Below are positions 8,811-17,649 of a stretch of DNA of 64,000 nucleotides, piece by piece (the first letter of the stretch is position 1; every line of letters starts with the position of its first letter). Under the pieces are notes generated by a model, which saw nothing but the letters and a program-made list of their open reading frames with translations, was not told the origin of the DNA and made no database searches. The translations under genes and the position numbers were made by a program. This DNA is from Tianweitania sp. UT-5YL-CI-8 (GTDB lineage: Bacteria > Pseudomonadota > Alphaproteobacteria > Rhizobiales > Rhizobiaceae), in assembly GCF_030010215.1 (NCBI RefSeq), contig NZ_JASCRR010000001.1, positions 434,001 through 498,000 of the forward strand, given 5' to 3'.

Positions 8811-9071
8811 TCAGACCTCGCCGAAACGGCTGCCTTCCTTGGACGGGTCACGCGTCAAAACGCGCTCGTCCTCATCGTCGGGAAGCGCCTCGTCGCTGTC
8901 CTGCATAGGATTGTCGTCATCCTCTTCTTCCCGCGCTGGATCCTGTCTGATATCGCCGGCTTCGGAAAGCTGGTCGAGGGATACTTCTTCGTCGGCCAAC
9001 GCGTCCCAATCAGCTTGGGCGGCGTCGTCCATCGGCTCGTTGTCTTCCGGCAGTGGCTTGCTATCAGTCAT
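8811..9071 (-). CDS. Small, very acidic hypothetical protein
   Basis: 86 residues, almost entirely hydrophilic and rich in Asp/Glu, with a run REEEDDDNP near the middle. There is no membrane segment and no recognisable domain; it is probably intrinsically disordered. The ATG at 9071 has a perfect AAGGAG seven bases upstream, which supports a real gene; longer in-frame starts lack this. Its end nearly touches the terminator of the convergent gene. Its start faces the DNA glycosylase gene, giving a divergent pair 89 bases apart. The function is unknown. Confidence 0.65.
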   Translation of the reverse strand: MTDSKPLPEDNEPMDDAAQADWDALADEEVSLDQLSEAGDIRQDPAREEEDDDNPMQDSDEALPDDEDERVLTRDPSKEGSRFGEV

Positions 9072-9160
9072 GTCAACTCCTTGCGGTTTTCGACTGCTTG
9101 CGAAACTGTCGGCGTCGCCAATCGTTCCGACTTGGGTTAGGACCACGAAGGAAGATCAAC

Positions 9161-9742
9161 TTGCGGGAAGACCACAGCACTGTTCTAGACACATTCTTTT
9201 CGCGCAGCGCGGTTGCCGTAGCGAAGGATCTGATCGGCGCGACCTTGCTGGTCAACGGTGTCGGCGGTACTATCGTCGAGACAGAAGCCTATGAGCGCGA
9301 CGACCCCGCCTCCCATAGCTTCAACGGTCAGACGACGCGAAACCAGGCGATGTTCGGACCTGCCGCCTGCGCCTATGTCTATCGTTCCTACGGCATTCAC
9401 TGGTGTTTCAATATGGTCTGCCTTCCTGGCAGCGCCGTCCTCATTCGTGCGGTCGAACCCCAAGTCGGGATCGAGACGATGGTGGCGCGCCGGCGGCTCG
9501 AACAGCCTCGGCTTCTCTGTTCGGGACCGGGACGGCTTTGTCAGGCCCTGGGTATAGATAAATCGCTCGACGGTCTGCCGCTGGCGCAAATGCCGTTCCA
9601 GCTCCTGCTGCCGCAGAAACCGGCTCAGATCATCAGCGGCGTACGAATTGGCATCAGTCGTGCCGTGGACCTGCCCTGGCGCCTTGGATTGAAGGATTCG
9701 AAATATCTCAGTGGAGGATTTCGCAACGCGAATCTGAAATAA
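9161..9742 (+). CDS. 3-methyladenine DNA glycosylase (AAG/MPG family)
   Basis: Base-excision repair enzyme that removes alkylated purines such as 3-methyladenine. It has 193 residues from the TTG at 9161, which follows AAGGAAG and gives the usual length; a longer frame to 9053 would run over the opposing acidic gene. Conserved segments are the catalytic VETEAYERDDPASHS, the NQAMFGPAACAYVYRSYGIH block with the Tyr-Gly-x-His motif, and IRAVEP. It stands alone between unrelated operons. The family call is strong and the start codon is less certain. Confidence 0.85.
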   Translation: MREDHSTVLDTFFSRSAVAVAKDLIGATLLVNGVGGTIVETEAYERDDPASHSFNGQTTRNQAMFGPAACAYVYRSYGIHWCFNMVCLPGSAVLIRAVEPQVGIETMVARRRLEQPRLLCSGPGRLCQALGIDKSLDGLPLAQMPFQLLLPQKPAQIISGVRIGISRAVDLPWRLGLKDSKYLSGGFRNANLK

Positions 9743-9784
9743 AACATCCTCGCGCGACATGAAGTCCACTTCCTCCAATTCCTA

Positions 9785-9799
9785 GTCCATAATATGGAC
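9785..9799. promoter_or_regulatory. Perfect palindrome, probable operator of the TRAP operon
   Basis: GTCCAT-AAT-ATGGAC is a perfect 15-bp inverted repeat. A related right half-site GTGGAC lies at 9878-9883. The IclR-type regulator encoded in the operon is the obvious candidate ligand. Confidence 0.5.
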
Positions 9800-9848
9800 C
9801 TTTAAAAACGCGAAAAAACTTTTAAAAACATATGGATAAAAATATGCC

Positions 9849-9877
9849 TTGCGAATCTTAAAAAACCAATCTGTATT
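9849..9877 (+). promoter_or_regulatory. Candidate promoter of the TRAP operon
   Basis: TTGCGA (9849-9854) and TGTATT (9872-9877) are 17 bp apart, matching the sigma-70 consensus at four of six positions each. The GTGGAC half-site immediately follows the -10. It lies 128 bases upstream of the first start codon. Confidence 0.35.
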
Positions 9878-10004
9878 GTGGACTATCCGGGCGCCGTGAA
9901 AAGCGTCGCGGATATCATTCGATTTGCTCTGGGAGGGGCCGGTGCGATGCCGAAAACGGCAGGCATCCCATGGATCGAGTTGCACAGACAGGGAGGAGCG
10001 CCGG

Positions 10005-11873
10005 ATGAACGCGGCCGCGCAAGAATTGAATGAGTTTGCCGTGCCGGCCGAAACGCTGGAGTCGAAACCCGGCTCCGCCTTCATGAAGCCCATCGAAGCC
10101 ATCTCGGCCGTACTGCTTCTTGCGATCATCGCCATGCTGCTGACCGGCGTGACGTCTCGCTACATCTTCGCACGTCCGATCACCTGGATCGATGAAGCCG
10201 CCTCCATCGCCTTCCTCTGGCTTGCCATGCTCGGCACGGCAATCGCCATCGACCGGAGCGAGCATCTGCGCCTCACGCTTTTCCTCGCCATGCTCGGCGA
10301 CCGCAAGCGCCAGTTCTGCGAGACGCTCGGCATGGTGCTGATGGGGACCTTCCTCGTCGCACTGATGCCCGCAGCCTATGACTACGCCATGGAAGAGATG
10401 GACATCACCACCTCGGCGCTGGGCATCCCCAATGGCTACCGCGTTTCTGCCATTGGCGTCGGCATGCTTTTGATGCTGGGCCTGATCGTCATCCAGCTCT
10501 TCAAATCCTCAAAACTGTCCGACTTTCTCATCGCGGTGGGCGCCGTCATCGTCATCGGCGCCGGCCTCTGGTTCATGGGTCCCGCGATCAAGTCGCTGGG
10601 CAACGCCAACATCCTGATCTTCCTCGTCGGCGGCGCAGCGTTGTGCCTGGCGCTCGGCGTTCCGATTGCCTTCTGCTTCGGCATGGCCACGCTGGTGTTT
10701 CTGACATTCACCACGACAATGCCGCTGATCGTCGTGATCGGCCGTATGGACGAAGGCATGTCCAGCTTGATCCTCCTGTCGGTGCCGGTTTTCGTTCTGC
10801 TCGGCTGCATCCTGGATGCGACGGGCATGGGCAAGGCGATCGTCGATTTCCTCGCCTCGATGCTCGGCCACGTGAAGGCCGGCATGTCCTACGTGCTGCT
10901 CGGCTCGCTGTTCCTGGTCTCCGGCATCTCGGGCTCCAAGGTTTCAGACATGGCCACCGTTGCGCCGGCGCTGTTCCCCGAAATGAAGCGCCGCGGCTAC
11001 AAGCCCAAGGAAATGATCGCCCTTCTGGCCACTGGAGCGGCCATGGCGGACACGGTGCCGCCATCCATCGTGCTGATCGTGCTCGGCTCGGTCGCCGGCG
11101 TCTCCATCGCGGCCCTGTTCACCAGCGGTTTCGCTATTGCCATGGTGCTCCTCGTCATGCTGGCGATCCTCGCCCGCATCAAAGCGCGCATCGAAAACGT
11201 CGACGGCGTCCAGCGTCCCACACTCAACCTGATCGGAAAAGCAGCGCTCGTGGCCGCTCCCGCGCTGGTTCTCCCCTTCATCATCCGCAGCGCGGTTGCC
11301 AGCGGTGCAGCCACGGCCACCGAAGTCTCAACCATTGCCGTGCTCTACGCCTTCATCATTGGCGTCGTGCTCTACGGCGGCATCAGGCCTGCGAAAATCT
11401 ACAAGATGTTCGTGGAAACCGCTGCCATGAGCGGCGCGATCCTGCTCATCTTGGGCACGGCCGCAGCCATGGCCTGGGCGCTGACGCAGACCGGCTTCGC
11501 CTTCCAGCTCCGCGATATGCTGAGCGGCCTGCCCGGGGGCTGGTTCAGCTTCATGCTGGTGTCCATTGCACTGTTCATGCTTCTGGGCTGCGTGCTCGAA
11601 GGCCTTCCCGCAATCGTGCTTCTCGCGCCGATCATGTTCCCTATCGCCCGCGCCATGGGTATCCACGACATCCACTATTCGATGGTCATCGTCACGGCCA
11701 TGAATATCGGCCTGATGGCGCCGCCCATCGGCGTCGGCTTCTACATCGCCTGCAAGGTCGGCAATGTATCGCCCGACGAAGCCATGGGCGCCATCTGGCC
11801 CTACCTCGGCGCCCTTCTCGTCGGTCTGCTCGCCATCGCAGCCGTTCCGTGGTTCTCGCTGGCCCTGCTTTAG
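10005..11873 (+). CDS. TRAP transporter permease, fused DctQ-DctM
   Basis: Inner-membrane permease of a tripartite, ion-gradient-driven carboxylate importer. The 622 residues contain a DctQ-like small subunit (about residues 25-165, with ARPITWIDEAASIAFLWLAM) joined to a DctM-like large subunit of about 430 residues (AMADTVPPSIVLIVLGS and APPIGVGFYIACKVG are typical). These are separate proteins in many TRAP systems; fusion is a known variant. GGGAGGAG precedes the ATG at 10005. It is the first gene of the operon and is followed 56 bases later by the binding protein. The cargo is probably an organic acid handled by the CoA-ligase downstream. Confidence 0.93.
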   Translation: MNAAAQELNEFAVPAETLESKPGSAFMKPIEAISAVLLLAIIAMLLTGVTSRYIFARPITWIDEAASIAFLWLAMLGTAIAIDRSEHLRLTLFLAMLGDRKRQFCETLGMVLMGTFLVALMPAAYDYAMEEMDITTSALGIPNGYRVSAIGVGMLLMLGLIVIQLFKSSKLSDFLIAVGAVIVIGAGLWFMGPAIKSLGNANILIFLVGGAALCLALGVPIAFCFGMATLVFLTFTTTMPLIVVIGRMDEGMSSLILLSVPVFVLLGCILDATGMGKAIVDFLASMLGHVKAGMSYVLLGSLFLVSGISGSKVSDMATVAPALFPEMKRRGYKPKEMIALLATGAAMADTVPPSIVLIVLGSVAGVSIAALFTSGFAIAMVLLVMLAILARIKARIENVDGVQRPTLNLIGKAALVAAPALVLPFIIRSAVASGAATATEVSTIAVLYAFIIGVVLYGGIRPAKIYKMFVETAAMSGAILLILGTAAAMAWALTQTGFAFQLRDMLSGLPGGWFSFMLVSIALFMLLGCVLEGLPAIVLLAPIMFPIARAMGIHDIHYSMVIVTAMNIGLMAPPIGVGFYIACKVGNVSPDEAMGAIWPYLGALLVGLLAIAAVPWFSLALL

Positions 11874-11929
11874 GATCAGCCGGACTTTTTCTAACGCTCG
11901 AAATTCAACCTGGAGGAGACTTTAAAGAC

Positions 11930-12940
11930 ATGAAGATCACACGACGCACGATGATGATAGGCACAGGCGCCGTCGCCCTGGGCGCCGCGTTCCACACACG
12001 CGCCTATGCCGCCGACTTCACCTACAAATTCGCCAACAACCTGCAGCCCGCGCACCCGCTCAACGTGCGCCTGAAGGAAGCCACCGACAAGATTCTGGAA
12101 GAATCCGGCGGCCGCATGCAGATCAACGTGTTCCCCGCCAGCCAGCTCGGCAACGACACCGAGACGCTCTCGCAGCTTCGCGCCGGCGCGACCGAGTTCT
12201 TCTCCTTGTCGCCGCTCATCCTGTCGACGCTGGTTCCAAACGCTGCCATCAGCGGCATTGGCTTCGCTTTCCCTGACTACGCTTCGGTGTGGAAGGCCAT
12301 GGACGGGGAACTGGGCGCCTATGCCCGCGCCGAGATCGAAAAGAAGGGCCTCGTGCCCATGGAAAAGATCTGGGACAACGGCTTCCGCCAGATCACCAGC
12401 TCGACCAAGACCATCAACACGCCGGCCGATCTCGAAGGCTTCAAGATCCGTGTCCCGCCGAGCCCGCTGTGGCAGTCGATGTTCACCGCCTTCGGTGCGG
12501 CACCGACGACCATCAACTTCTCAGAGGTCTACACCGCGCTTTCGACTGGCATTGTCGACGGCCAGGAAAACCCGCTTGCCATCGCCTCGACCGCCAAGCT
12601 CTACGAAGTGCAGAAGCATTGCGCGATGACCAACCACATGTGGGACGGTTTCTGGTTCCTCGCCAACAAGCGGTCGTGGGAAGCGCTGCCTGAGGACATT
12701 CGCGCAATCGTCGCGAAGAACCTCAACGCATCGGCGCTCGACCAGCGCACCGACACCCAGAAGCTGAACGATACCGTTCGTGAAGAGCTGACCAAGAACG
12801 GCATGACCTTCACCGATCCGGACAAGGCAGCCTTCCGCGAAAAGCTGAAGTCCGCCGGCTTCTACACCGACTGGAAGGGCAAGTTCGGCGACGAAGCCTG
12901 GGACATTCTCGAAAAGGCCGTTGGCACCAGCCTGACGTAA
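11930..12940 (+). CDS. TRAP transporter substrate-binding protein, DctP family
   Basis: Periplasmic binding protein of the TRAP importer, 336 residues. The N-terminus carries a twin-arginine-like signal (TRRTMMIG, residues 4-11) with likely cleavage after AYA near residue 27. DctP features include KFANNLQPAHPLN, the FKIRVPPSPLWQSMF region that holds the carboxylate-binding Arg, and the STGIVDGQENPL block. GGAGGAG lies 11 bases upstream of the ATG. A palindromic intergenic element follows 26 bases after its stop and may stabilise its message. The ligand is unknown. Confidence 0.93.
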   Translation: MKITRRTMMIGTGAVALGAAFHTRAYAADFTYKFANNLQPAHPLNVRLKEATDKILEESGGRMQINVFPASQLGNDTETLSQLRAGATEFFSLSPLILSTLVPNAAISGIGFAFPDYASVWKAMDGELGAYARAEIEKKGLVPMEKIWDNGFRQITSSTKTINTPADLEGFKIRVPPSPLWQSMFTAFGAAPTTINFSEVYTALSTGIVDGQENPLAIASTAKLYEVQKHCAMTNHMWDGFWFLANKRSWEALPEDIRAIVAKNLNASALDQRTDTQKLNDTVREELTKNGMTFTDPDKAAFREKLKSAGFYTDWKGKFGDEAWDILEKAVGTSLT

Positions 12941-12966
12941 GGGAGCCGAAGCCGGGAGAGGTTCTA

Positions 12967-13042
12967 CCCCCTCACCCGGCAACCGCGGCGCCGAACCCTT
13001 CTCCCCTCGGGGAGAAGGTGGCCCGAGGGCCGGATGAGGGGG
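12967..13042. repeat. Palindromic intergenic element, short copy
   Basis: The outer arms CCCCCTCACCCGGC (12967-12980) and GCCGGATGAGGGGG (13029-13042) pair with one mismatch. An inner hairpin CCTTCTCCCC / GGGGAGAAGG is perfect. The second copy is at 33484-33608. It resembles the REP/RIME-type elements of rhizobia. It lies between the binding-protein gene and the first SDR gene. Confidence 0.8.
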
Positions 13043-13122
13043 CATCGCTGCCCTCCCTGTACCAAGCATACCAGCTGCCGCGCACCGGCGCGGCGGTCCC
13101 TCTTTTGCATGCCGAGGAAACC

Positions 13123-13926
13123 GTGCCTGATCGCGTGAAGGGTAAAGTCGCCATAATCTTCGGCGCCGGATCGTCCGGGCCGGGCTGGGGCAATGGCAAG
13201 GCCGCCGCGGTGCTTTATGCCCGCGAGGGCGCCGTCGTAGCCTGCATCGACCTCTCGGCAGAGGCCGCGCGCGAAACCGCCGACATCATCGAAAGCGAAG
13301 GCGGTCGAGCCATCGCCATCGCCGCCGATGCGACAAAGCTGGCCTCCGTCGAGGCTGCCGTTGCCGAGACGCTGTCCGCCTTCGGTTCCATTTCCATCCT
13401 GCACAACAATGTCGGCGTCACCCATATGGGCGGACCGACGGAGCTGTCCGAAGCACAGTTCCAGCTCTCGGTGGATCTCAATCTCGGTTCGGTCTACCGC
13501 ACCGCCAAGGCTGTGATCCCGCATATGGTCGAAGCCGGCGGCGGTGCCATCGTCAACATTTCCTCGCTCGCCGGCATACGCTGGACCGGCTATCCCTATT
13601 TCGCCTATTGCGCCACCAAGGCTGCGGTGAACCAGGCGACGGTGGCGATTGCCATCCAGTATGCGCCACAGGGCATCCGCGCCAATTGCGTGGTACCTGG
13701 CCTGATCGACACACCCCTGATCTACAAGCAGATTTCCTCGCAATATGCTTCGGTTGAAGACATGGTCGCCGCCCGAAACTCCGCCGTTCCCGGTGGGAAG
13801 ATGGGCGACGCTTGGGATATCGCGCATGCGGCGCTGTTCCTTGCATCCGACGAGGCCAAATTCATCAACGGCGTCTGCCTGCCTGTCGACGGCGGCCAGA
13901 GCTGCACGATCATGGGGCCGCGCTGA
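13123..13926 (+). CDS. Short-chain dehydrogenase/reductase (SDR), first of the TRAP operon
   Basis: NAD(P)-dependent oxidoreductase, 267 residues. Cofactor motif GAGSSGPGWGNGKA near residues 13-26 is a variant of TGxxxGxG. The NNVG motif and catalytic Ser/Tyr/Lys (ISSLAG, YCATK) are in normal places. The GTG at 13123 follows GAGGA; a longer reading frame from 13018 would start inside the palindromic repeat and is rejected. Its stop overlaps the start of the IclR gene. It probably oxidises a hydroxyacyl or alcohol intermediate of the imported substrate. Confidence 0.87.
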   Translation: MPDRVKGKVAIIFGAGSSGPGWGNGKAAAVLYAREGAVVACIDLSAEAARETADIIESEGGRAIAIAADATKLASVEAAVAETLSAFGSISILHNNVGVTHMGGPTELSEAQFQLSVDLNLGSVYRTAKAVIPHMVEAGGGAIVNISSLAGIRWTGYPYFAYCATKAAVNQATVAIAIQYAPQGIRANCVVPGLIDTPLIYKQISSQYASVEDMVAARNSAVPGGKMGDAWDIAHAALFLASDEAKFINGVCLPVDGGQSCTIMGPR

Positions 13927-14840
13927 TGACAGCCAAGCCGCCTGTCGCCGACAAGGACATGACCGGCTCCCAGAGCGTCGACCGGGCGCTCAGGCTGCTG
14001 TCGCTTGTCGGCCATCAGGCGGAGCGGGGCATGCCGCTCAACCAGATCGTTGAGGAAGGCGGCTTCAACAAGCCGACTACCCGCAGGCTGCTTCTGGCGC
14101 TGATCCGCGCCGGCTTCCTCGAGCAGGACCCGGCGGACCGCCGCTATTATATCGGCCAGGAAGCCTATGTGCTGGGCTCGCTCGCCTCTCCGCGCTTCGG
14201 CCTTCTGCAGATGTCGATGGAAAGCCTGATCCGCATCTCGCGCAAGACCGAGGATTCGAGCTTCCTGTCGATCCGCCGCGATACGCACTCGATCTGCCTG
14301 CACCGCGAGGAAGGCACCTATCCCATCCGCACCCACGCGCTTCAGGCCGGGTTCGAGCATCCGCTCGGCGTCGGCGCCGGCTCGCTCGCCATGCTCGCCG
14401 CCTTGCCCGATGACGAGATCGAGACCGTCCTGCAGCGCAATGCGCAGATTCTCGAAGAACAATACAAACTCTTGCCGCCCGAACAAATATGGCGCGACAT
14501 CAAGGCCACCCGCTTGCGCGGCTATTCCTTCAATCCGGGCCTGATCTACGCCAATTCCTGGGGCATGGGCATCGCGCTCAAATTTGCCGACGGACGGCTC
14601 GCAGGCGCGCTCAGCATCGCGGCCATCGACAGCCGCTTGCAAGAAGCCCGCCAGGCCGACCTGGCAGCCGTCCTGCGCGAGGAGGCCGCCCGCGTGGAGG
14701 CCAAGCTCGCCGACATCTACAAGACCGAAGACAAGAACGCAGATAGGGGCCGGCAGCGTGAGCCGATCCCAGCGCGAACCAATACCCTCATCCGGAACAA
14801 CCCCCCTTTGCGGAAAAACACCAGGAGACTTGCGAGATGA
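13926..14840 (+). CDS. IclR-family transcriptional regulator
   Basis: 304 residues. An N-terminal winged helix (QSVDRALRLLSLVG, then a recognition helix in GFNKPTTRRLLLAL) is followed by an effector domain (SFLSIRRDTHSICLHREEG and the AIDSRLQ region). The start overlaps the stop of the SDR gene, placing it inside the operon it likely controls. The last 25 or so residues, Arg/Pro-rich after KTEDKNAD, extend past the usual IclR end. The palindrome at 9785-9799 is a candidate binding site. Confidence 0.9.
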   Translation: MTAKPPVADKDMTGSQSVDRALRLLSLVGHQAERGMPLNQIVEEGGFNKPTTRRLLLALIRAGFLEQDPADRRYYIGQEAYVLGSLASPRFGLLQMSMESLIRISRKTEDSSFLSIRRDTHSICLHREEGTYPIRTHALQAGFEHPLGVGAGSLAMLAALPDDEIETVLQRNAQILEEQYKLLPPEQIWRDIKATRLRGYSFNPGLIYANSWGMGIALKFADGRLAGALSIAAIDSRLQEARQADLAAVLREEAARVEAKLADIYKTEDKNADRGRQREPIPARTNTLIRNNPPLRKNTRRLAR

Positions 14841-16006
14841 CGAAAGCACAGATCGTTGGCTGGGCCCATTCCCAGTTCGGCAAGACCGAATACCCCGACA
14901 CCGAAGCGCTGATGGCAGCCGTCGTTGCCCCTGCGCTCACCCATGCCGGCGTCGAAGCCAGCCAGATCGACGGCATGTTTGTCGGCGTGATGAATGGCGG
15001 CTTCTCCAAGCAGGAATTCCAGGCCGCGTTGATCGGCATGGCCGAACCCGACCTCGCCCATGTTCCGTCCGTCCGGCTTGAAAACGCCTGTTCGACCGGT
15101 TCTGCGGCAATCTACACCGCCATGGACTTCATCGAATCCGGACGCGGACGCATCGCGCTCGTCGTGGGCGCCGAGAAAATGACGGCAGTGTCCACAGCCC
15201 AGGTCGGCGACATTCTTCTGGGCGGCAGCTACCGAAAGGAAGAGGCCGATGTCGAAGGCGGCTTTGCCGGTGTGTTCGGTCGCATCGCACAGCATTACTT
15301 CCAGCGCTATGGCGACCGTTCCGAGGAACTCGCCATGATCGCAGCCAAGAACCACGCCAACGGCGTTTCCAATCCCTATGCTCACATGCGTAAGGATTTC
15401 GGCTTCGACTTCTGCAACACCGTCTCCGACAAGAACCCGCTCGTCGCGGCCCCTCTGCGCCGCACCGATTGCTCGCTGGTCTCGGACGGTGCCGCAGCGC
15501 TTGTCCTGGCCGACGAGGAAACCGCGGCCACACTGCAGCGCGCCATTGGCTTCCGCGCCCGCAAGCATGTCAACGACGTCTTCGCCCTGTCGCGCCGCGA
15601 CATGCTGGCTTTCGACGGTCCCCGCCGTGCCTGGCTGGGTGCGCTGGAGCAGGCTGGCATGACGCTCGACGACCTGTCCTTCGTCGAGACGCATGACTGC
15701 TTCACCATTGCCGAGATGATCGAATACGAAGCCATGGGCCTCGCCAAGCCGGGCGAAGGCTACAAGGTGATCCGCGACGGTGTTTCGGCCAAGGGCGGCC
15801 GTCTGCCGGTCAACCCCTCGGGCGGCTTGAAGTCCAAGGGTCACCCCATCGGCGCCACGGGCGTATCGATGCATGTCATCGCCGCGATGCAGCTGATGGG
15901 CGAAGCCGGCGGCATGCAGATCCCAGACGCCAACGTCGCCGGCGTGTTCAACATGGGCGGCGCGGCGGTGGCCAACTACGTCTCGATCATGGAGCGCGTG
16001 AAATGA
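14837..16006 (+). CDS. Thiolase-like (SCP-x type) acyl-CoA acyltransferase
   Basis: 389-residue thiolase-fold protein. The nucleophile Cys85 lies in ENACSTGSA; the His positions are in VETHDCFT and SKGHPIGATG. The second catalytic Cys of ordinary thiolases is replaced, since the C-terminal loop reads VFNMGGAAVANY, as in the SCP-x/thiolase-like group. That group usually works with a DUF35 OB-fold partner, which is not seen in this operon. The start overlaps the IclR stop (ATGA), with AGGAG upstream. It probably cleaves or shortens a CoA ester made by the ligase encoded next. Confidence 0.88.
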   Translation: MTKAQIVGWAHSQFGKTEYPDTEALMAAVVAPALTHAGVEASQIDGMFVGVMNGGFSKQEFQAALIGMAEPDLAHVPSVRLENACSTGSAAIYTAMDFIESGRGRIALVVGAEKMTAVSTAQVGDILLGGSYRKEEADVEGGFAGVFGRIAQHYFQRYGDRSEELAMIAAKNHANGVSNPYAHMRKDFGFDFCNTVSDKNPLVAAPLRRTDCSLVSDGAAALVLADEETAATLQRAIGFRARKHVNDVFALSRRDMLAFDGPRRAWLGALEQAGMTLDDLSFVETHDCFTIAEMIEYEAMGLAKPGEGYKVIRDGVSAKGGRLPVNPSGGLKSKGHPIGATGVSMHVIAAMQLMGEAGGMQIPDANVAGVFNMGGAAVANYVSIMERVK

Positions 16007-17637
16007 GTAGAGCAGACCCGAAAGGCGGCGTGACGCCGTGCACCACGCGCGTCATGAACCTCTCGCATTTCGTCACCCAGGCAGCGCGTCGTCATGCCGA
16101 CGGCATAGCTTTCGTCTGGGGCGAAAAGCAGTGGAGCTGGCGCGAGATGGAAGCGCGGGTCAACGCGATGGCCTACGCCCTGGTGCATGAATTCGGCCTC
16201 AAGAAGGGCGACCGAGTGCTGGTGCAGTCGGCAAACAGCAACCAGATGTTCGAATCCATGTTCGCTACCTTCCGGGTCGGCGCGGTGTGGGTTCCGACCA
16301 ACTTCCGACAAACGCCCGACGAGGTCGCTTATCTCGCCGAGTCCAGCGGTTCGGTGCTGATGATCTGCCAGGCGAATTTCGCCGGCCATGCCCGCGCATG
16401 CCTGGCGAGCGATACGAGCACCATCAAGACCGTTATTTCCATCGGCACCTCCGACATCGGTGAAGACTATGACGCCATTGTCGAACGTAATCTCGGCAAG
16501 ACGCTCACCTCCGAGGCCGTGGATCGCGACGATCCCTGCTGGTACTTCTACACCTCGGGCACCACCGGCCGCCCAAAGGCTGCCGTGCTGACCCACGGCC
16601 AGATGGCCTTCGTCATCAACAATCACCATGGCGACCTCTTCCCCGCCACCACGCACGAAGATCGCTCAATCGTCGTGGCGCCCCTGTCGCATGGCGCAGG
16701 CGTGCACCAGCTCTGCCAGGTTGCACATGCCGCCACCACCATTCTGATGCCGTCCGACAAAATGGACGTGGATGCGTTCTGGCGCCTGGTTCAGGAGTGG
16801 AAGGTCACCAACCTGTTCACCGTGCCGACCATCGTCAAGATGCTGGTCGAGGACCCCGCGGTAAACCGTTACGATCGCTCGTCTTTACGCTACGTTATCT
16901 ACGCCGGCGCCCCGATGTACCGCGCGGACCAGAAGAAGGCGCTGGAAACGCTCGGGCCGATCCTGGTGCAGTATTTCGGCCTCGGCGAGGTCACGGGCGC
17001 GATCACCGTCCTGCCGCCTTTGCTCCACAGCCTGGACGACGGCCCGGAAGCGCGTATCGGCACTTGCGGCTACGAACGCACCGGCATGCAGATGCAGATC
17101 CAGGACGACAAGGGTAACGAAGTCGCCCAGGGCGAGACCGGCGAAATCTGCGCCATGGGACCGGCTGTCTTCGCCGGCTACTACAACAACCCCGAAGCCA
17201 ACGCGAAAGCCTTCCGCAACGGCTGGTTCCGCACCGGCGATCTCGGCCATATCGACGAAACCGGCTTCCTCTACATCACCGGCCGCGCTTCGGACATGTA
17301 CATCTCGGGCGGTTCGAATGTCTATCCGCGCGAGGTCGAGGAAAAGCTCTTGATGCATCCGGCGCTGAACGAGGTGGCTATCCTCGGCGTGCCGGACCCG
17401 TTCTGGGGCGAGGTCGGCATCGCCGTCTGCACGCTCCGGCCTGGCTCGCTGACCGATGGCAACGAGTTGCGCACCTGGCTCGACGGCAAGGTGTCCCGCT
17501 ACAAGCTGCCGAAGAAATTCGTGTTCTGGGACGAAATGCCGAAATCGGCCTACGGCAAGATCGCCAAGAAGCTGATCCGCGAGGAACTCGAGAAACGCGG
17601 CGACCTCGACGACATGTCCGAAAAACTCAGCGCATAG
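16003..17637 (+). CDS. Acyl-CoA synthetase (AMP-forming, ANL superfamily)
   Basis: Activates a carboxylic acid to its CoA thioester through an acyl-adenylate; 544 residues, normal for the family. The P-loop-like YTSGTTGRPKAAVLTH motif is near residues 183-198. The hinge and adenylate motifs TGDLGHIDETGFLYITGR and GGSNVYPREVEE are present, and the catalytic Lys is in SAYGKIAKK near the C-terminus. The start overlaps the thiolase stop. The ligase next to a TRAP importer suggests the imported compound is a carboxylate that is immediately trapped as a CoA ester. Confidence 0.92.
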   Translation: MSRADPKGGVTPCTTRVMNLSHFVTQAARRHADGIAFVWGEKQWSWREMEARVNAMAYALVHEFGLKKGDRVLVQSANSNQMFESMFATFRVGAVWVPTNFRQTPDEVAYLAESSGSVLMICQANFAGHARACLASDTSTIKTVISIGTSDIGEDYDAIVERNLGKTLTSEAVDRDDPCWYFYTSGTTGRPKAAVLTHGQMAFVINNHHGDLFPATTHEDRSIVVAPLSHGAGVHQLCQVAHAATTILMPSDKMDVDAFWRLVQEWKVTNLFTVPTIVKMLVEDPAVNRYDRSSLRYVIYAGAPMYRADQKKALETLGPILVQYFGLGEVTGAITVLPPLLHSLDDGPEARIGTCGYERTGMQMQIQDDKGNEVAQGETGEICAMGPAVFAGYYNNPEANAKAFRNGWFRTGDLGHIDETGFLYITGRASDMYISGGSNVYPREVEEKLLMHPALNEVAILGVPDPFWGEVGIAVCTLRPGSLTDGNELRTWLDGKVSRYKLPKKFVFWDEMPKSAYGKIAKKLIREELEKRGDLDDMSEKLSA

Positions 17638-17649
17638 GCGGAACATAAA

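Noticed and set aside
13018-13122. N-terminal extension of the first SDR gene
   Set aside because: It starts inside the palindromic repeat and has no ribosome site; GTG at 13123 follows GAGGA and fits SDR length.
14786-14799. Possible fragment of the palindromic repeat (CCCTCATCCGG) in the end of the IclR gene
   Set aside because: Only 11 matching bases and no partner arm or hairpin; chance similarity is likely.
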